This document shows positions 7,246 to 9,948 of a DNA stretch of 9,948 nt, piece by piece. How positions within the stretch are numbered: position 1 is the first letter of the stretch; each line of letters opens with the position of its first letter. Under the pieces are notes generated by a model. It did not search any database and had not been told where the DNA came from. It was given only the letters and a program-made list of their open reading frames with translations. This DNA comes from Pseudomonadota bacterium (GTDB lineage Bacteria; Pseudomonadota; Alphaproteobacteria; Acetobacterales; Acetobacteraceae). The stretch is from contig JAKBAQ010000093.1 in assembly GCA_021808985.1 (NCBI GenBank), positions 1-9,948 on the forward strand, written 5' to 3'. Made by a program: the position numbers and the translations under genes.

Positions 7246-8973
7246 TTACCCCAAGGTGGTGCGGCGGGTCGCGTAGGCATAAAGCGGCCGCCAGAGAATA
7301 CGGTTGAAGGTGATAACAAACCCCGACATCACAACAACCCCCAGCACCACGCGCGCCGTATCGCCATTGTTCGTCGCCTGCGCGATATATGCGCCAAGCC
7401 CCTGCGCCACCAGCTTGTTGTTGCCCCAGCTCGCCATCTCGGCGACAATCGAGGCATTCCACGCCCCGCCCGAGGCGGTAATCGCCCCGGTGATGAAATA
7501 AGGCAGAATCCCCGGAATCATCACCTTGCGCCACCACAGCCAGCCGCGCACCCGGAAATTTGCCACCGCCTCCTTCATATCCCCCGGAAACGCCGCCGCC
7601 CCCGCGATGACATTGAACAGCACATACCATTGCGTGCCGATCAGCATCAGCGGCGAGAGCCAGATGCTCGCATTCACATGAAAATACACAATCGCGATCA
7701 CCACCGGCGGAAACAGCAGATTAGCCGGAAACGCGGCGAGGAACTGCGCAATCGGCTGCGCCACGCGCGTGGCCCCTGGCCGCAGCCCAATCCACACGCC
7801 AATCGGCACCCACACCAGCGCCGCGATGGTCATGAGCACAATCACCCGCGTCATCGTATAGCCGCCCATCAGCAGCGCGGTCTCCAAATCCCGCCAGTGC
7901 AGAGACCCGGCGATGAACTCGACAATCTTCCACCCCGCATAGGCCGCCACCAGGGCGATCACGCCAAACCATATCCCATCCACAATGCGCGACGGCTCGC
8001 GGTTCTCATCGCTCTGCAAGCGTATCCCCGCCCCCAGGCGCAGGCGGAACACCGCCCCCAGCGCATTGCCGATCGCATCGCCAACAACCCGGAACAGCGC
8101 CGTGCGGCGCAGCAGCTTCAGCATCCAGGGCTCCGGCGCCGGCACGCTCGCCGTCGTCTCAAAGCGGAACTTGCCAGACCACGCCACCAGCGGGCGGAAA
8201 ATCAGCTGGTCATAGAGCAATATCACCACGAGCATGGCCAAAATGGCATAGCCAATGGCCTTTATATCCTTGTGCGCGAGCGCCACGGCCACATACGAGC
8301 CAATGCCCGGCAGCGCGAAATTGGTGTTCCCCACCGTCACCGCCTCCGAGGCGACCACGAAAAACCACCCGCCCGACATTGAAAGCATGGTGTTCCATAT
8401 CAGCCCCGGCATCGCGAATGGCACATCCAGCCGCCAGAATTTCTGCCATGCCGAAAGCCGGAAGCCGCGCGCCACCTCCTGCAAATCATTCGGCAGCGTG
8501 GTCAGCGCCTGGTAGAAGCTGAACGCCATGTTCCATGCCTGGCTGGTGAAAATCACGAACACCGAGGCCAGCTCCGCGCCCATCACCTGGCCGGGGAACA
8601 ACGCCAGGAAAAACGTCACCGTAAAGGTCAGAAACCCCAAAATCGGCACGGATTGCAGAATATCCAGGATCGGTACCAGCACCATCCCCGCGCGCCGGCT
8701 CTTGGCCGCCAGCGTGGCGTAGGTGAAGGTGAACACGAACGAGAAAAACAGCGCCGCGAACATCCGCGCCGTGGAGCGCAGCGCGTAGAACGGCAGATAA
8801 GCGGGGTTGAGATGGATCGGCGTATTCTGGATGGCCGCCAGCGGCGTCGCGATGGTCCCGCGCCCCACATCCACCAGGCCAATCAGCAGCCCCATCACCA
8901 GCAGCAGGGCCACGCCATCCCAGCGGTTGGGCAACCGGCGTCCGGCCAGGGCAGGGGGGGTATAGTTGGTCAT
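7246..8973 (-). CDS. ABC importer permease, two fused transmembrane domains
   Basis: A 575-residue inner-membrane protein made of two binding-protein-dependent permease domains in tandem, so one chain could form the whole channel. The first half (about 18-262) carries RSTARM near the start, ILDILQSVPILGFL (102-115) and an EAA-type cytoplasmic loop beginning EVARGF at 166. The second half (about 332-565) repeats the plan, with an EAA-like loop beginning EAVANF at 468 in which Asn replaces the canonical Gly. A cytosolic Arg-rich linker lies between (263-330). The ATG at 8973 is preceded by a modest GGCGG site. The ATPase gene follows after four bases. No substrate-binding protein gene is in view, although importers need one; it may lie elsewhere. 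Family members are annotated as nitrate/sulfonate/bicarbonate transporters, but the true substrate is not determined. A C7 run falls in codons 5-7. Confidence 0.92.
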   Translation of the reverse strand: MTNYTPPALAGRRLPNRWDGVALLLVMGLLIGLVDVGRGTIATPLAAIQNTPIHLNPAYLPFYALRSTARMFAALFFSFVFTFTYATLAAKSRRAGMVLVPILDILQSVPILGFLTFTVTFFLALFPGQVMGAELASVFVIFTSQAWNMAFSFYQALTTLPNDLQEVARGFRLSAWQKFWRLDVPFAMPGLIWNTMLSMSGGWFFVVASEAVTVGNTNFALPGIGSYVAVALAHKDIKAIGYAILAMLVVILLYDQLIFRPLVAWSGKFRFETTASVPAPEPWMLKLLRRTALFRVVGDAIGNALGAVFRLRLGAGIRLQSDENREPSRIVDGIWFGVIALVAAYAGWKIVEFIAGSLHWRDLETALLMGGYTMTRVIVLMTIAALVWVPIGVWIGLRPGATRVAQPIAQFLAAFPANLLFPPVVIAIVYFHVNASIWLSPLMLIGTQWYVLFNVIAGAAAFPGDMKEAVANFRVRGWLWWRKVMIPGILPYFITGAITASGGAWNASIVAEMASWGNNKLVAQGLGAYIAQATNNGDTARVVLGVVVMSGFVITFNRILWRPLYAYATRRTTLG

Positions 8974-9084
8974 CGTGCCGCCTGGCGCTTTAAGGGTTGC
9001 TCCGCACTACCCCCTTAGCCACGTCGCGCTCTTTTGTCACCCGGCGCGGGGGTTGCGCTTTCATTACAAGCGCCGCCGCCCGTC

Positions 9085-9273
9085 TCAGGCGGAGCGGCAG
9101 GTCTTAATCCCAAACGGCAGATAAGCGGGGCACCAGCCGATAATCCCGGTGGCCAGCGGAATAACGCCGATATACCCCCACATTCCCACATAATGCAGCA
9201 ACGCCGCCGCAATCAGCGCCAGCCCCGCCACAATGCGCAAAATCCGGTCAAGTCCGCCAACATTTTTCGCCAT
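9085..9273 (-). CDS. DUF2892 (YgaP-type transmembrane) small membrane protein
   Basis: A 62-residue inner-membrane protein. The start is the ATG at 9273 (MAKNVGGLDRILRIVAG), chosen because GGAGAG lies about five bases upstream and because homologues begin with this short N-x-x-x-x-D-R-I-x-R motif; the frame extends 10 codons further upstream without a better site. Two hydrophobic helices (about 10-28 and 31-47) are followed by the family's C-terminal motif GWCPAYLPFGIKTC (46-59) with its paired Cys48 and Cys59. The domain stands alone in many bacteria or is fused to a rhodanese (YgaP in E. coli). Its function is not established; the Cys pair and the rhodanese link suggest sulfur or redox chemistry. 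It lies 111 bases upstream of the ABC permease on the same strand, with no clear terminator between them, so cotranscription is possible. The length is normal. Confidence 0.85.
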   Translation of the reverse strand: MAKNVGGLDRILRIVAGLALIAAALLHYVGMWGYIGVIPLATGIIGWCPAYLPFGIKTCRSA

Positions 9274-9414
9274 TTCAGCTCTCCATGCTGTGTCAGGTCG
9301 CACACTTCAAAGCTGTACACTCCACGGCATACGCGCCGGGGTTTAATCCCCGGTCAGGGCTTGCATCACGCCGCCATTAAATGCCTTTTCGCAACAACCC
9401 GCAAGCCATTCCCG

Positions 9415-9454
9415 CACCCCCGCGCCGCCGCGCGGGGGTGTTTCGTTGTTTTTT
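9415..9454 (+). terminator. Strong Rho-independent terminator, + strand orientation
   Basis: A perfect stem pairs CACCCCCGCGC (9415-9425) with GCGCGGGGGTG (9430-9440) around a four-base loop CGCC, then a T-rich tail (TTTCGTTGTTTTTT) runs to 9454. The T-tract lies only on the right, so the signal works for rightward transcription. Both neighbouring genes run leftward, so no gene on the + strand feeds it; see the small-RNA finding. For leftward dut transcripts the same stem could at most stabilise the mRNA end, since no T-run follows on that side. The spacer 9274-9552 holds, besides this, a CCGGGG/CCCCGG hairpin (9336-9353) and an AT-rich stretch (9480-9530) but no credible gene. Confidence 0.65.
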
Positions 9455-9552
9455 CGTACCAAACCCGCACAAATTGGGGTGCAAGAAAAAAATTAAGCTT
9501 TATTAACAGTTTATTGTAAAACGTTGCTCACAAACGCTCCACGTGCAGCGCC

Positions 9553-9948
9553 TCAATGCCCCGTGCTGCCAAACCCGCCGGCCCCGCGCGCCGTCTCGTC
9601 CAAATCCTCAACCTCATCCCACACGGCCCGATAAACCGGCGCCAGCACCGCCTGGGCAATCCGCATCCCCCGCGTCACCAGAAAATGCTCCTCCGAGGCA
9701 TTGAGCACGATCACGCAAACCTCGCCCCGGTAATCCTCATCTATGGTGCCCGGCGAATTCGGAATCACGATCCCATGCTTCAGCGCCAGCCCCGAGCGCG
9801 GCCTCACCTGCAGCTCAAACCCCGGCGGCAGGGCGATGGCGAAGCCGCTCGGTATCAGCGCCCGCCCCCCCGGCCGGATATTCACCGGCTTCTCCACCGC
9901 CGCCAGCAAATCCATCCCCGCCGCGCCCTTGGTCGCATATTCCGGCAG
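9553..9948 (-). CDS. dut: dUTP diphosphatase (dUTPase), N-terminus outside window
   Basis: Dut hydrolyses dUTP to dUMP and pyrophosphate, which keeps uracil out of DNA and supplies dUMP for thymidylate synthesis. The window holds its last 131 codons; the frame is still open at the right edge (LPEYATKGAAGMDLL), so only a short N-terminus is missing and the ATG at 9915 is internal. All five trimeric dUTPase motifs are present: AAGMDLLAA (motif 1), PRSGLALKHG (2), GTIDEDYRGEV with the catalytic Asp in the second DY pair (3), GMRIAQAVL (4) and the P-loop-like RGAGGFGSTGH at the extreme C-terminus (5), which closes over the substrate. It therefore looks functional. In many alphaproteobacteria dut follows coaBC; whether that holds here cannot be seen. 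No strong intrinsic terminator follows on the - strand: only a 4-bp stem (CGTT/AACG near 9524-9538) and a T7 stretch around 9486-9492. Confidence 0.96.
   Translation of the reverse strand: MPEYATKGAAGMDLLAAVEKPVNIRPGGRALIPSGFAIALPPGFELQVRPRSGLALKHGIVIPNSPGTIDEDYRGEVCVIVLNASEEHFLVTRGMRIAQAVLAPVYRAVWDEVEDLDETARGAGGFGSTGH

Noticed and set aside
7240..8382. 380-codon + strand frame opposite the permease
   Set aside because: Arg/His/Pro-rich shadow of a clearly recognised permease; no family resemblance.
9336..9353. CCGGGG-TTTAAT-CCCCGG hairpin as a possible tRNA T-arm
   Set aside because: Six-base loop instead of seven, no TTC-like core, and no acceptor or anticodon arms nearby.
9034..9519. 161-codon + strand frame across DUF2892 and the spacer
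   Set aside because: It runs through the strong terminator, is a shadow of DUF2892 in its first part, and shows no recognisable domain.

Overview
The window looks like chromosomal DNA of a GC-rich alphaproteobacterium. The pointers are the strong third-position G/C bias of most genes, a chemoreceptor whose tail ends in a form of the acidic-plus-Phe ending common in alphaproteobacterial receptors, a NodT-type outer-membrane efflux lipoprotein, and a nitrate/taurine-class ABC importer with two fused permeases. The Acetobacteraceae are plausible, but that is inference; no 16S or other marker gene is present.

Layout, left to right. (1) The last 132 codons of a methyl-accepting chemotaxis protein, followed two bases later by cheW (+). 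(2) A gene for a 216-residue protein of unrecognised family on the - strand (1020-1670), with AT-rich intergenic DNA on both sides. (3) An outer-membrane factor of an RND-type efflux system (+). A GTG start with a strong ribosome binding site places its lipoprotein signal correctly. It has no pump or membrane-fusion partner in view. (4) A 770-residue three-part protein (+) of clearly lower GC: an N-terminal DUF1796-like (putative papain-like peptidase) domain lacking the usual Cys, a TPR-like helical middle, and a C-terminal DUF6492-like domain. It looks like a surface-glycan or envelope gene acquired by transfer. (5) A - strand ABC importer operon: a fused double permease, then an ATPase with a C-terminal AAA-associated domain. 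No substrate-binding protein is present. (6) A 62-residue DUF2892 membrane protein (-). (7) A spacer holding a strong + strand intrinsic terminator, with no + strand gene upstream of it. (8) The C-terminal 131 residues of dUTPase (dut, -), cut by the window edge.

The genes fall into unrelated functional units: chemotaxis, efflux, envelope, import and nucleotide hygiene. The parts most worth a second look are the three-domain low-GC gene, the unrecognised 216-residue protein, and the orphan terminator with stacked hairpins upstream that could mark a small RNA. No CRISPR array, tRNA, rRNA, insertion sequence or attachment site was seen.
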